From Physcia stellaris (Eukaryota; Ascomycota; Lecanoromycetes; Caliciales; Physciaceae), in assembly GCA_018902385.1 (NCBI GenBank), contig JABSSW010000002.1, positions 1,302,001 through 1,366,000 of the forward strand: a DNA stretch of 64,000 nucleotides, given 5' to 3'. Made by a program: the position numbers and the translations under genes. This document shows, in pieces, positions 1 to 11,690 of the stretch; positions within the stretch are counted from its first letter, which is position 1; every line of letters starts with the position of its first letter. A model generated the notes under the pieces. It worked only from the letters and a program-made list of their open reading frames with translations. It was not told where the DNA came from and did no database searches.

Positions 1-235
1 ATTTGCATTCCGACTTCTAGATACCAAAACGTACGATATCGTGAACCGTGAAGTTTTTTGGCGGCTTTCATGGCTGGCGTGCTTGCGGCTGTCGCAAGTA
101 GCCCGGAATGGTTTTTCCAGGGATGCTCCCTAGGGCCCTGCTGCCAAGATTACGCGTTTCGTGAAGTTTGCTCGTCAGCCTATTCAGCTTCTACTACACG
201 TTTCTTCACACTGTAATTCTTCATCTTCTGGCAAC

Positions 236-3200
236 ATGTCTGTTTCGGAGCATGTTGATACGAGTACGCCTGCAAAGGGTCGCGTTAAGCGCAAGCCTTT
301 GGGCGATTTGACTGACTCTGCTATTAATATCGCCAATAACGCAGTCAACGTTGATTCGCCATCCACACCCAGGGAAACCAATAGAAAAGCCTATGTCAAG
401 AAGTCCAAGGCAGGGCAGTTCAAAAAAGGACCAGACAATCCTCGCACCAAAGCAAAGCCAGTCGAGCCATTGTCCGTGGCCAAGAAACCCCTCTGGAAAA
501 GGCTGCACGACGTCGTCAGGAACAGGTAACGCGTCACGAGCGGCAGGCACAGCGACGAGCCCAGGCCAATGACCCACCACCCACTCCTCTTCCTCCGACT
601 CCTTCCGGACTGCGTCGCTCTCCTACACCTGCTCCATTGAGCCACCCTGCTCCCACGCCTCCAGCTTCCCCCAATCGCCCTGCCAAGCGTCGCAAACGGA
701 CAAAAGGGCCACGGTACAGACGTTGCGAGTTGTGTCGTCTCGCTCGAGCTTCGTGCCGATTCTCTGACGGCGAGCCTCTCTGCTGTTATTGCGGCCACGG
801 CGGCGATGCTGGGTTACAGTGGTGTGTGAAAGGACATCACGAGGTTTCCGTACAGGACATGGTCGGCAAGGCCAGCTGTCCTGCACACGAGCCCCCGAGG
901 AAGAGTGATATCCGGATAACTGATGAGGATGATGACTTGCCCTGGGAAGTCTTCCAACAGCGTGCCGACAGTAAGATCTTGGAGGAGGCCGCCGTCTCGA
1001 AGGCTGACTGGGATTTGGCCCGTGAGTTCCACGCAAACCTGAAAGGCATCAAGCGTCAAATCTGCGATATCTGCAACGAAGAGCGCTTCATCGCCAGACC
1101 CAAACCCAAGAAGGGGCAGATCCGGTGCGATCGATGTATCAAGGATACCAAAGGAGACAATGTGGGGACGTTTTCTGTACAAAACCTTATGGATCCGGGC
1201 GCTGTACTGCGGTCTTTACCGGAGCTCACGATCGCCGAAGAACTTCTGATTGCTCGGGTCCATGTTTTGATGAGCTACTCGCGCGTCAAGGGTGTGCAGT
1301 ACAAGTATTCCGGCCACATCATCAACTTCATGCAGAACACCCCCAAGGTCGTTTCCAAGCTGCCGTCGTTGCCCCGGGAACTGCAGATCCTGCACTTGAA
1401 ACCTTCTTCTGCCAACCTGAAAAACAGTGCCGTGCAGCGCGAGTACGATCGAAGGTTCAACGTCAGACGTGATCATGTCGAGAAATGGCTTCGATATCTT
1501 ATCGCCAATCATCCGGATTACGCAAACATGACTATTGATGCTGACAGGTTGAGCCAGTTGCCGGAGAATGGTTCCATTTTGGACGATGTCAGGTCGGTGA
1601 CGCTGGAGTCGCTTGAGGAGGAAGCTTCGTCCTCTCAAGATGTTGAACACGGTGCGTTGATCAGCGATCTGTGTGGTGCGTGTACTGACGAGCGTATAGA
1701 GGAAAATCTCGAAGACGAGTTCCCCGATCCGCAGCTCGACGCCGCTCTCATCGAAGAGTCCTGTGTTCCAGATTCGGAAGTCACCGAGACCGAACTTCGA
1801 GCACTACAGGACGCGTTGGGATGCCAGGCGGATAACAAGGAGGAAGGGATGGATTCCAATGCTGCCGCTCCCTTTTCGATGCCTACAATGCGTGGTACTC
1901 CTCTTTCCGAATTCGATCCTTCCTTGCACATCGAGTGCAAGGCCTTTCCTACCCTTTTCCCGCGGGGGTTGGCTGCCTTCACCGAGTCGCGTCAAAGGCG
2001 GGTTGAGTTCGATCAATGGGTCAAGCATTTGCTTTTGTACAGGGACGGCCGTTTTGCCCGTCATCCTCAGTTTCGTTACTGGGCTTTCAATACTCTTATG
2101 AGGTCACGGGCCGCCAAAAGCGCTGTGTGGATGACGAAGCAGTTTCCGGGCAAAAAGCTTACTCTGGAGCAGCTCAAGGAGATGGCGTCGCGTAAAGACA
2201 GCCATTTGGCCGACAGCATCATCAGAAGGGGTGACGTTATAAGAGGTACCAGACCCTACTGGAAGAAGGCCAGATCGGAGCTCGAAGCAATGGTGTTATG
2301 CATCGGAGCTCCCAGTCTCTTTTTCACCCTCAGCGCCGCCGATATGCAATGGAGCGATCTTTACGATCATGCTCCTGCTGACATAAGGGAGCGATATGAA
2401 AAGGCCACGACCGAGCCCGCCAAAGCAGCCATCGCGACGCAGTTTCTGCAACAGAATCCTCACATCGTATCGGAGTATCTCACTATTCGTTGGGGGATGT
2501 TCTTCAATGACGTTCTGAAGAAGAAGTTCAATGTCAAAGACCATTGGTATCGGTATGAGTGGCAAAGCCGTGGCAGCGGTCACATACATGGCTTCTTGTG
2601 GATCGATGGTGCTCCAACCAGCGATATGGAGCAGGACTTTGTCGATTACTGGGGCTCGAAGGTCGTCGCTTTGAATCCTGACGCTACCCTTCCCCGGCGG
2701 CGGTTCATCCTAGCAGTCTCCGTTTCGAGGATCGTTCAAACACTATGCGTCAGCTGGCGGAATCTTTGAATCGATATCAGCGTCACACCAAATGCACCCC
2801 GCAATACTGCTTGAGACGGAGGAAAGGCGGTGGCGCTGACGATTTGGTCTGCAGGTTTCACTTTCCTCAGGAGCATTCCACAGAGCCTGCGCTTGGAAAC
2901 AAGCTCAACGCGAAGCATCCCATGTTTGAGCCGGTTCGAAATGACTCCTTGCTCGGCAAATACATGCCCATCTTCACCGTCTGCTGGAATGCCAACACCG
3001 ACGCCTCCCCTGCGGTGACATCACCTCTGTTGTCGCCTACCTCTCCAAATACGTCGCCAAAGAGGAGAAGCAGTCTCAGAAGCTCGCCGATGTCAGTCGA
3101 ACCTTGCTGGACACGATCAAGCCCGACGCCGAAAACCCTTTGACCAGCTACATTACGAAGATTCTGAACAAGACCATCGTTGAACGAGACTGGTCGGCAC

Positions 3201-5422
3201 AGGAGATTTGTCATATCCTTCTCGGCCTGGATCTTCGAGACTCTTCTAGAGCTGTAGAATCCTTGGATCTTCGTCCCCTCCATAAGCAAAGACGCGTCGT
3301 TTCTTTTGACTGTCGCGGGGACAACGATGAGCTCACTGTCACTGACACCAAGTTGGAGAAATACTGTGGCCGGAAGGATACCAAGGAGAACATGACTCTG
3401 TTTCAGTCTGTTCGAAACTACAGATGGAATGCTCGGACCGAGGATTTCACGTCTCGACGCGAGGTTGTTGTCAATGCCTTCCCCAAGTACAAGGACGAAA
3501 AGGATTCGGACAACTATTGCAGGGCAAAATTGATGTTGCATCATCCCTTTCGAGAGATCGAGGACCTCAAGATTGTCGACGGCGTGACATATGAGACCTG
3601 GCATGACGCCTATCAAGCCTGCCGCGACAATCATGTTGGACTCCACGATCACGATCCGTTGGGTGAGCATCGTCTCTTTCAGGACGACGATTCGGACATG
3701 GAGTCCCTGGCCAGCAACGAGAAGGATCCTATCGAGATCGAAGCACACGAGGAACTCCTCGCTCTTCGCAGACCTGGCCGCGATGGCCTATGGATCGCCA
3801 GCACGACTGGCTTCGTAGATCCTACGATATCGACCTTTTCCGAACCGCAAAGGACTTCGAGATTATGTGCCGACACAAGAGTATGTCCGATCTGGTGCCT
3901 GAGAGCTCCGCCGAGGCAGGGGACCCCGACCAGTTGAATGCCAAACAACGCGAGGTCTTCGATTTGTACGTCAATGCCTATCTTGCAGGGTGTACAGATC
4001 AGCTTCTCACTCATCTGGACGGCGTTGCTGGCACTGGGAAATCCCGCGTAGTCGATATGCTTTCAAGGTTCTTGACCTACCACGCCAGTCAGAAAGGTGA
4101 GGAGTGTCCGGGATCCACGGTTTTGCGGAGTGCTCCTACCGGTGTAGCCGCTCACAACATCGACGGTTTTACGCTGCATTCCCTCTTCAGACTTCCTGTT
4201 CGACGAGAGATGACTAGCTTGGACAAGGCGGAATTAGCTCAGCTTCAATCGGATCTTGGCTCCTGCTGGCTCTTGATCGTTGACGAGAAGTCGATGTTGG
4301 GGTGCAAATTTCTTCATCTTGTGGATCTTCGGTTACGCCAAATCTCTTTGCAAACCCGACGTTTACTTCGGCGGTCTCAATATCCTCTTTTGTGGCGATT
4401 TCGGCCAGTTGACTCCCGTCGGCGATCACGCTTTGTACAGCGATGGTGGTCTTTCGGCTGGCCGCCTGGCTTATTCTGCTTTCCAACGCACCATCGTTCT
4501 GGAAGAGATCATGCGTCAAAGGGGACAAAGCGAACGTGCGCGTCTTTTTCGTCGTACCTTGGATCAAGTCCGAGATGGTCCTATTGATAATATCAGCTTT
4601 GACTTTCTTGCCAGCAGGAGCCGCCCTAACCTCTCGCAAGAGGAATGGTCTTCCTTTCGCGATGCCATCAGACTGTATCCCTTCCGAAGGCAGGTCGCCA
4701 GCCACAATATAGAACGTTTGGTTGGGTTGCAGAAGCCCGTGCTGCGCGTGGACGCCACGAACCATGGCGCAGGGGCTGCACAGGTGGACGAAGACGATGC
4801 TGGCGGTCTACCCAATACGTTGCTTATCGCCATTGGTGCGAGGGTCATGTTGACTCGAAACCTCTGGACCAAGGAAGGTCTCGTCAACGGGACCATGGGC
4901 ACGGTACACAGTATCCTCTGGGAAGACGGGGTACAGGATCCCCACCTTCGTTTACCGGCCATGGTTATGGTCGAGTTTGACGATTATGAGGGCAATGGAT
5001 GCATCGATATTGAGGGTCGCAAGGTGGTTCCCATTGTTCCAATCACGAGCACCTTCGAGGTCAACCACGCCATCTGTCATCGAACTCAGCTTCCTTTGAG
5101 GCTCGCTTTTGCCATCACGGTTCACAAAAGTCAGGGACTCACGCTGTCCAAAGCCGTGGTTTATCTGCAACCCAAAGGCGTCCACACGACGAACGCCTAT
5201 GTGGCTTTGTCCAGAGTTCGAGAAGCCTGTGATTTCGTCATCGAAGAACCTGTTTTCCGTGATGCCTTTCCGAAGCTGATTCCCGCCAGAGTGATAGAGC
5301 GATTGAATGATGGGTTTCGTCGCCAGGGTCGTTTTGATAAGATTATTCCCTTGCCTCCCAAGAAGAAGTCGGATGAAAAGAAGCAGCCCACGGCAAATTT
5401 CGAGCCCCGTGATTGGCTCTGA
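236..5422 (+). pseudogene. Helitron replicase-helicase (HUH endonuclease plus PIF1-like helicase), frameshifted
   Basis: It nicks and unwinds DNA for rolling-circle transposition. Reading left to right: a basic N-terminus from the ATG at 236; Cys clusters from 724 and near 1060 (CDIC..CDRC); a Helitron-like N domain around 1930-2400; the HUH motif HIHGFLW at 2581-2601; the two catalytic Tyr in YLSKYVAK at 3038 and 3050; Walker A GVAGTGKS at 4021-4044; Walker B LIVDEKSM near 4275; motif III GDFGQLTPVGD near 4396; and the C-terminal helicase motif with HKSQGLTLSKA near 5125. The frame breaks near 488-491, 2692-2695, 3007-3010, 3787, 4347-4349 and 5405. All motifs survive on either side of the breaks. 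The frame from 637 to 2769 is the longest intact piece. The breaks may be real decay or base-run errors (see findings). Confidence 0.88.
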
Positions 5423-6355
5423 AGTTCACGAACCTCCTCCCTACGTCGATGACGATCCGTTCAATGACCCCCTCCGCCCTACACCCTTGCAGATGGTGGG
5501 GCTCCGGATCAGCCTCTTGTGGTACCGGATGGCAATATTGATGCTCCGCCGTTATTGAATCTGTTGACGTTGGCCGATGCTGCATCCATGTTGCCTCCGG
5601 AACGCTTTCGGTTGGACACTCCATGCGATGCTTACGACCGAGACTTTTTCTTCGCTCACCTCCGTCAGCGAAATGAAATCGCCGAGGCCATCGGTCAGTT
5701 CCCTTTCAATCGAGTTGTGAATGATGTTGGCAACCAGGGTCTGCACACAATCGAACGCTCCTGGCACGGTCTTCAATTTTATGTTGACTTTAACGCATTG
5801 TTTCCGTTTCTGAAAGCCGAGTGGCTTCATAGTTCCTCGATTCTCGCTGCGGTCAGTGCTTTGGCGAGGCCGGCTCCCAACGTACAGCTGTTAAGCCCAG
5901 ATCTGTCTCGATACGTGCAAGCAGTGGTTTCCAGACAGTCCGAGAATGTTGGGCCCACTGGTATTCTTCCTACCACTATCACTGCCGTCATTCCTGTGAA
6001 CTTTTCGCAGCATTGGTTGCTTGTTTCCGTCACTCGTCAGAATACCAGCCTTTTAGTCACTTCATGCAACTCTCTTCCCGGTATGGGGGACTCGTCGCTT
6101 TCACGATTCCTAGAGGTGTGCGTTGGAGCTCTGCAAAAGGAGTCGAACTACTTTGGAGGTGCAGTTTTCGATGGCCAGGTTCGATCGGTGACCAGTGTGC
6201 GTCAAAACGATGGTCACAGTTGCGGCGTGTATGTCATTGCTAACGCCATCGATCTGCTCGAGGGAAGGCAGCCTTCTTTGAATCGTGTTTCTCCTCGCGA
6301 GCTACGCTTACAGTATGCCCGTGCGGCGGCGAGACATCATGGAATGGGGACCTAG
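5423..6355 (+). CDS. Ulp1-like (C48) cysteine protease domain at the C-terminus of the Helitron protein
   Basis: The open frame 5519-6355 (278 residues) ends with the C48 peptidase signature. His165 lies in SQHWLLVSV, Gln229 and Cys235 in VRQNDGHSCGVYVI. The position where Asp is usual holds Asn184 (TSCNSLPG). Family members cleave SUMO-type or similar isopeptide bonds; here a role in processing or de-modification during transposition is inference. The linker 5423-5470 reads in another frame as a Pro-rich acidic stretch. The protease frame opens from about 5474, so domain and helicase were probably one polyprotein split by small shifts at 5405-5408 and 5468-5472. A separate gene starting at 5519 is the alternative, but no ATG lies there; the listed start codon is GTG. 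Confidence 0.78.
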
Positions 6356-7248
6356 CGGAGGTTTTTGCCGTTGATATTGGGTGGAATCGCTATCTGACTG
6401 TGAGGAACTCGAGTTAATTGCCTGGCAATCGATGTATCGTGGATGGTGCGATCCTCATCGACTCTTTGTATGTAGTAAGCTTGTTGTCTCAAGAAAATCC
6501 CGTATCTTGATCTTTGTGCCCGTCGTTAGCTTTTCTTTCGTCTATTCCCTTTCTTTGAATCTTTTGGTGTTAATTCGTACGTCGACAATGAGTCCGTGCT
6601 GTGCTTTAGGTTATGCTATCTGTTTTGCTGCTTGTGCCTTACTGGCGACCATAATGATCGTTCAGAGATGTCACGTTTGACGGGATTTGCCGGTGCCTCT
6701 CTTCTCCGCGAGTTCTCCACCGTATCCATTCATACCTTGATGCTTTCTACTAGGATTCTTTCTTATCTTTACTGGACCTTCCTGTGTGTATTCGTACGAA
6801 TATCATATCAATTACCTGTTGATTTCACAGCACAGGTCGCTTTTTGTGTGGTGGTGGAAGTGCATCCATATGGTTTTGCTCGGTGAAAGGATTAGTTTCT
6901 TTCTCTTCACTCCATTCACCTGATATTGTCTATGTGAGATGATATGCTCCCTCTTTCTAGAAATCGGATTGATTTGTTCTGCTTGATTGGGTTTAACTAT
7001 CCCTTTAAAATCTTTACTCGTACGAATGCCTTTTCACATGTGTTTCACGCATGCTTGATGATAATGTATATTATTTCTGCTTCTGATCTACTCACAATGG
7101 CTTTCTCTAGACAAATGATGATATACGGTACAATCACAATGTGTTGTTGACAAAGCCGAAATTCATCCATTAGCGTTGTTTTCAGGATCACTCTACTACA
7201 TCCTACCTTCTCCCTTTTCTTTTTCTCTTTTCTTCTTTAAGCATCACG
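6356..7248. other. Non-coding stretch right of the Helitron coding region
   Basis: No convincing gene. Short open frames here are T-rich and lack motifs. It holds copies of the palindrome TTCGTACGAA or close variants (6573-6581, 6791-6800, 7017-7026), with a further copy at 8612-8621. A pyrimidine-rich tract at 7200-7240 directly precedes the DUF3716 start codon and looks like a fungal promoter and 5' leader. Confidence 0.5.
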
Positions 7249-8382
7249 ATGTCACGCAACGCTCGGCCTTTGGCCACACGTAAGTATATTTGTTTGATTT
7301 ATTCGCCACTATGAATTTTAACGTGAGTGTAGTGAGTAACGAGGGGTACGCCCTCGCCGTCAATGTCGCTGCTGTGAGTCTGGCTATGCATAAACAACAA
7401 AAATTTGACTCACGAGAGAACGATTTAGCTTCGAAACGCTCTTCCTCGCGGTGACCGCCCCTCCCTCGCCAACCTCTACGGCGATCACGCAGTGCTTTTG
7501 TCTTCCGCTGGCCGCATCTCTGCGGATATTACGCATCCGCAAGAGCTCAAAGCGCTTGCGATTCAAGTAAGCCATATCGAAAGCCTGTGTCCCGAATCCG
7601 TCACTAACCATACCGATAGATCGCCGGCCGGACGGCGTCGCAGCGCTGCACTCGCTGCGCCCAGGCTGGGGAGGACAAGCCGGAATTTGTCTTCCCCGTC
7701 TGCCGTCAAGCCAAAGGTGAGCCTGGGGCCTGCGGCGAGTGCTGGTTTAGGCACAAAGCATCGCAGTGTTCGCTGAGTAAGTCATATCTTTCTTGGTTTT
7801 GAGCGACAGCTGATCTTCTTAGACCCGATGCGTGTGGAGTCCGCGGCCGCAGGAGTGATGCCCTCGGCCTCCGTCAATACCATCGTTCCTCCTCTGCACC
7901 AAAGAGGCACGAGGGCTTACATTAGAAGCGTGGGGGCGCCTCTAATGTCCACAAGCCAGTGTCCTCCGCAGCGATCACCCAACAAGAGGCGTCGATTGGC
8001 GTCTCCTGTTGAACGCGAGCGATCAGAGGAGGGCGACGAAGCCGACGAACCAACTGGTAGTCGTGCTGAAGTCGCCGCCGACCCTTCATTATTTCTGCCT
8101 CAGGACGAGGAATCACCTCAACCTGAGCAACATGACAATTACGACGGCTTCGATTCTGATATCGAGGTCGGACGACTCGCTTCTGAGTCTCCGGATGTTG
8201 TCCCTACCACAGAGGAAGCAGAAGCCTCAGGGAGCCATCCCCCGGAGGTTGATAGAGATCGGGCCCCAACACCACGACCTCGTGTCGTAGAGGGGTCTCT
8301 ATCACCTTCTTGGTTTTATCCCCGGAGAAGAAGAGGTCAGCGTACGTATGGGACGAAGAAGCGGCTCCACCTGAAGCTGTAG
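7249..8382 (+). CDS. DUF3716 Cys-rich protein, five exons
   Basis: Exons fit 7249-7279, 7333-7373, 7429-7566, 7620-7776 and 7823-8382. All introns are GT..AG, 46-56 bp, and phases join to 308 codons. Exon 4 encodes the Cys pattern C-x2-C-x14-C-x9-C-x2-C-x8-C (RCTRC...PVCRQ...ACGECW...QCS), which matches the fungal DUF3716 domain as I know it. Its function is unknown; a metal-binding or DNA-binding module is a guess. The C-terminal exon is acidic and Pro/Ser-rich, probably disordered. The last part could use another frame: from about 8310 a second frame with an acidic and basic composition stays open past the stop, so the true 3' end is less certain. It lies 0.9 kb from the Helitron and might be its cargo. 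Confidence 0.75.
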
Positions 8383-9663
8383 ATAGGCGTGTGCGGCGCG
8401 AGTGGGTGGAGTTCGGCGTTTGGGCGTTGTTTCAGTGGCCATGTATAGGGAAATTTTTTTATGAGGGGCGGCCCCACTGCAGGCATCGTTATACACGATA
8501 CTGTGGAGGGGTTGCCGTTATCCGCATCAAGAGATGTCTTTATTGTAGTTACCTTCCATCTTACAATCTCGTCTATTTCTTCTTTTTTTACTTTAGGGTC
8601 CCCTTACCTCATTCGTACGAAGGTGTTTCTTAATAGACGTGATTGGCTAGTAGTATGCCTTGTGGTACGTTAAAGACCTGATGCTGTCGGACAGGTGTTC
8701 TCTGTATATTGTAGTTGGGTAATATCGATGTTGAATCGTTGTTGGGATGGTCTGATGATGCTCGGCTTCTCTTCTGAAAAAGTAGTGTGAACACCCTTCT
8801 ACTGCTTTGATATTCGCAGTCTCAATTCGTCCGAAAGGAGCAGTCTATATGCGTCTAGGACATGATGCTGAGTTTGCTAACTGTTGAGCAGTATTTGTGG
8901 TGAAACTGATGTTCTCATATCATATGTCGTCCCCATCCCATAGGTTGATCCATGGTCACCATGTCGTGGATTTGATATCGCGGAATCGGTAAAACTTAAC
9001 TCCGCACGCTCGCTTAACCTTCTACCCGCCGTCTTCGCAACCTCCTCTCCATTTACTTATTGTTCTTCAACTTCTGCTTCGCACCCACTACACTACATGG
9101 TCGCATACTCTGTCACATCGTGGCGGTGAGCTGTAATACGGAGTTCTGGGCTTCAAGGACGTATTTCTGGCACGGTTCAGCGCGTCCTTGGGTCTTCATC
9201 ACGTCGTAAGCCTCACACACGCCCAATTGTGATCGTGCGACGGTGCTTTCAATGACGACGAGGTAAGTGACTCTTCACATCAATACATCCAGCTGACTCC
9301 TTCTGGCCATTAGCAACATTACGACCTGTTGCGTCCCTCCTCCTTTTACAATCCACCTCAAGAAGTCTGCCGAAGCATCTGTCCGGTCGTCTCCTCCTCC
9401 TCCTCCTCCACCACCCGTTTCGCCAGTACCATTACATCGTCCTTATCCTTTCGATCGACGCCTCCAACATCTTCTCCTTCTCGACTCGTACACCACCTCG
9501 CCACGGTCCTGCCTTGCCACTCCTCTGTGCAGTCGCCGTTGTCCCGTCAACACTCCAACCACTCTCCCTCCCTGCCCTGCGTCCAGCACCAGCTTCCAAC
9601 GTTGCCACAACAACAAAAAAGTGATGTTTATTGCCTGTTATACCCCACATGTTAGCAGTGGCT
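8383..9663. other. Intergenic stretch without a recognisable gene
   Basis: Only short open frames without motifs. A CT-rich, TCC-repeat tract at about 9380-9480 explains the Ser/Pro-rich frame at 9329-9655. I see no RNA gene or repeat that I can support here. Confidence 0.5.
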
Positions 9664-9864
9664 CCAAATTACCAATCCGGCTATCTTGGGGGTCTCCATT
9701 CGCGTCAGAATTTGCGTTTTGCGTTTATAATCATGGGATAATTCAGCTGATTGTTCACCCAGCTGACTGTTCACAATTTTGCTCATCATACGGTTCGAAC
9801 CCGCGACCTTCTGGGTGGAAAGTGCTTACTTACAGTTCTAACCGCTAGGCCATCCAGCCAAATT
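9664..9864 (-). repeat. tRNA-derived SINE candidate
   Basis: Read on the minus strand from about 9862, the sequence starts with a tRNA-like head. It has an A-box (TGGCCTAGCGGTTA) and a B-box (GGGTTCGAACC at about 9786-9797), the internal RNA polymerase III promoter. The expected 3' acceptor half does not pair with the 5' half, so this is not a working tRNA. A non-tRNA body follows, with a short internal direct repeat (AGCTGATTGTTCACCC / AGCTGACTGTTCAC on the plus strand). The 7-mer CCAAATT occurs at both edges (9664-9670 and 9858-9864), a possible target duplication. Body length is about 190 bp. There is no clear poly-A tail. Confidence 0.5.
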
Positions 9865-11330
9865 CGCTCCATTAGGATACTGGTCCCTTATTTGCATATA
9901 TATACACTATGCGACGTCCAAACCCTTCCTCATCTCTGCCAGCCAAGATATCACTTCAGCCTGCCTTTCACCCTACTGCTCTATCAACCTCCAATCCTCA
10001 CTCCTTTTACACCCAATAACCTGCCCTCTATAGCTATCTCATATCTGTTATCCTGATCCGCCATCCTTTCTGCCTGAAACCACCGTGATTGCCTCCATTT
10101 TCGTTCAATTCCATCATGGCCACCCACCCATCCGGTCGCATCAATATGCTGTAACCCTAACCCTAGAACACCATGCGCTGGGCATACGGAGACAGGCTTG
10201 CCTGCCTCAGGATACCTTGTTCACATCCGGGACATGGCAGTTTCTACTCAAACAGTTAAAACAGGATAGTACACAAAGGAATGTATGGGAGGTAGCTTCC
10301 AGCAAGAGTATTAGTCGATTAGGAACTAAATTCCCAAAGAACCCGAAGCTGCCACTTTGCGGGCACCCAAAGTCGCAGCACACAAGTGGTCGGAAGGAGA
10401 GGAGATGATGACGCCAGCGTCGTCCAAGAGCATGAGAGACATGAAAAACAACTCAGAAGGACGCCGTACAGCCTCTTGTCCTACAGAGAGTTGCTGGTCT
10501 CTTTGGCGGCACGAAGATTTAATTTTCTAGTGACACAATACAATGTTATCCCGTTAAGCTTCACATCCCCGAATCAGAATGTAACAGGGTACGCTAGCAT
10601 TTGGCTTTGGAAAAAGCCCGTATGTTGGTTCACCAAGAAGGAGAAGAAAAAACATAAACCAGAGAGGAGATTAGTCGCCAATGTCGTAGGTAGAGTCCAG
10701 ATTTGAACACCTCCTGCAGTTGGTTCTTAACTAATTAGTCCAGCCGAGTGTCCAGAGGCATTACTGGGAACCGTTACTGAATAGACGATGTTTTGATCCT
10801 CGGCTGACAGCGTGCATACAGAACTGTTGAAGAGCTCGACATGATTGCGAAAGACTTTCAATACAGTTTGACAAGAATCGTAGCTATGCAATATCGTCAA
10901 CTTTGTCAGCAGGCTCAAGCTGGTCCTTGGATCCAAGACGAGATAGACATCCTCAAGAAGTGGAGACTGGCTCAATTGGACACGCGTCCGGCGACTCATG
11001 GTTTTTTTTTTGAAGAATTTGTCAACTCGTGCAACCTGAATTCAATTTACAGGTCCGCGGTCACCCCGTATCAAAGCAGATTCCCAACGGAGCGACATTA
11101 TGCGTGACGTCGGCAAAGACGACCGCGTGTGTAACTTGATTCATTAACATCAGACATCCAGCATTTAGATGTCCCGATATTGTGACTGTGTCCTCGGTAG
11201 ACCCCACGGTTGACCCGAGTGGGTAGTCGACGAGAGATCTGACGACTCTTTGTCTCAGCTATTCAGACCCCTGGCTAGTTCGGCCAAGCCTTCATTTTCC
11301 GCCAGAGGGTCTGAGCCAAATAACGGGTAA
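9865..11330. other. Intergenic stretch up to the edge of the AT-rich block
   Basis: No gene that I recognise. Open frames at 10085-10408, 10386-10706 and 10841-11107 have no motifs or splice support. A two-unit TAACCC run sits at 10152-10166, too short to call telomeric. Composition falls abruptly to AT-rich at about 11,330. Confidence 0.5.
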
Positions 11331-11485
11331 ATTTTGTTTTGAACCTTCTCGACTGCAATATTATCCAAGAAAAGATTCAACTAGTCAAAATTTCGTGTAT
11401 TTTCTGAAAGATTGAACGAAATTTTGAAATAACGCAATATCGATTTTGGCAAATAGGATTAACATTGCACAATTTTTGAAATTAT

Positions 11486-11690
11486 TGAAAGAATCATGAA
11501 TGACTTTCATTCTATTGTTCTGAATTTCGTTGTTTCTTGTAACATACATGCAGTGAAAGCACAAGAAGTGTGCGAATGTCAAGACACTAATTTCAACAAA
11601 AACGCATTAATATCTTTTTCGTCAAATTATATTAATTGAATCTTGATTGCAGCATTCGCGAAACACATTTGCGAAAATTGTATTTCAACA
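11486..11690 (-). repeat. LTR of element A (left on plus strand)
   Basis: 205 bp, with ends TGAAAG... and ...TTTCAACA on the plus strand. It aligns without gaps to 14789-14993. I count 15 transitions and one transversion between the two copies, 14 of the transitions in CpT/ApG context. Confidence 0.8.

Larger units (their letters stand above)
1..6358 (+). mobile_element. Helitron-family rolling-circle transposon (termini not resolved)
   Basis: The coding strand carries, in order, a Cys-rich N-terminus, a Helitron-like N-terminal domain, an HUH replicase centre, a PIF1-like superfamily 1 helicase and an Ulp1-like protease. This is the replicase-helicase arrangement of Helitrons. Base composition is balanced, unlike the AT-rich block to the right. 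I could not place the 5' TC end, which may lie left of the window, or a convincing hairpin-CTRR 3' end. The coding part ends at 6355, and the CTAG at 6351-6356 has no clear hairpin before it. The element could extend further right and include the DUF3716 gene. Confidence 0.9.

Noticed and set aside
6346-6358. Helitron 3' end at the CTAG next to the stop codon
   Set aside because: No stable hairpin lies just upstream, and it overlaps the last coding codons.
9786-9862. tRNA gene on the minus strand
   Set aside because: A-box and B-box are present, but the acceptor stem 5' half (GGCTGGA) has no partner after the B-box arm and the anticodon arm does not fold well. Treated as a SINE head.
10152-10166. 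Interstitial telomere repeat TAACCCTAACCC
   Set aside because: Only two units; expected by chance at this scale.
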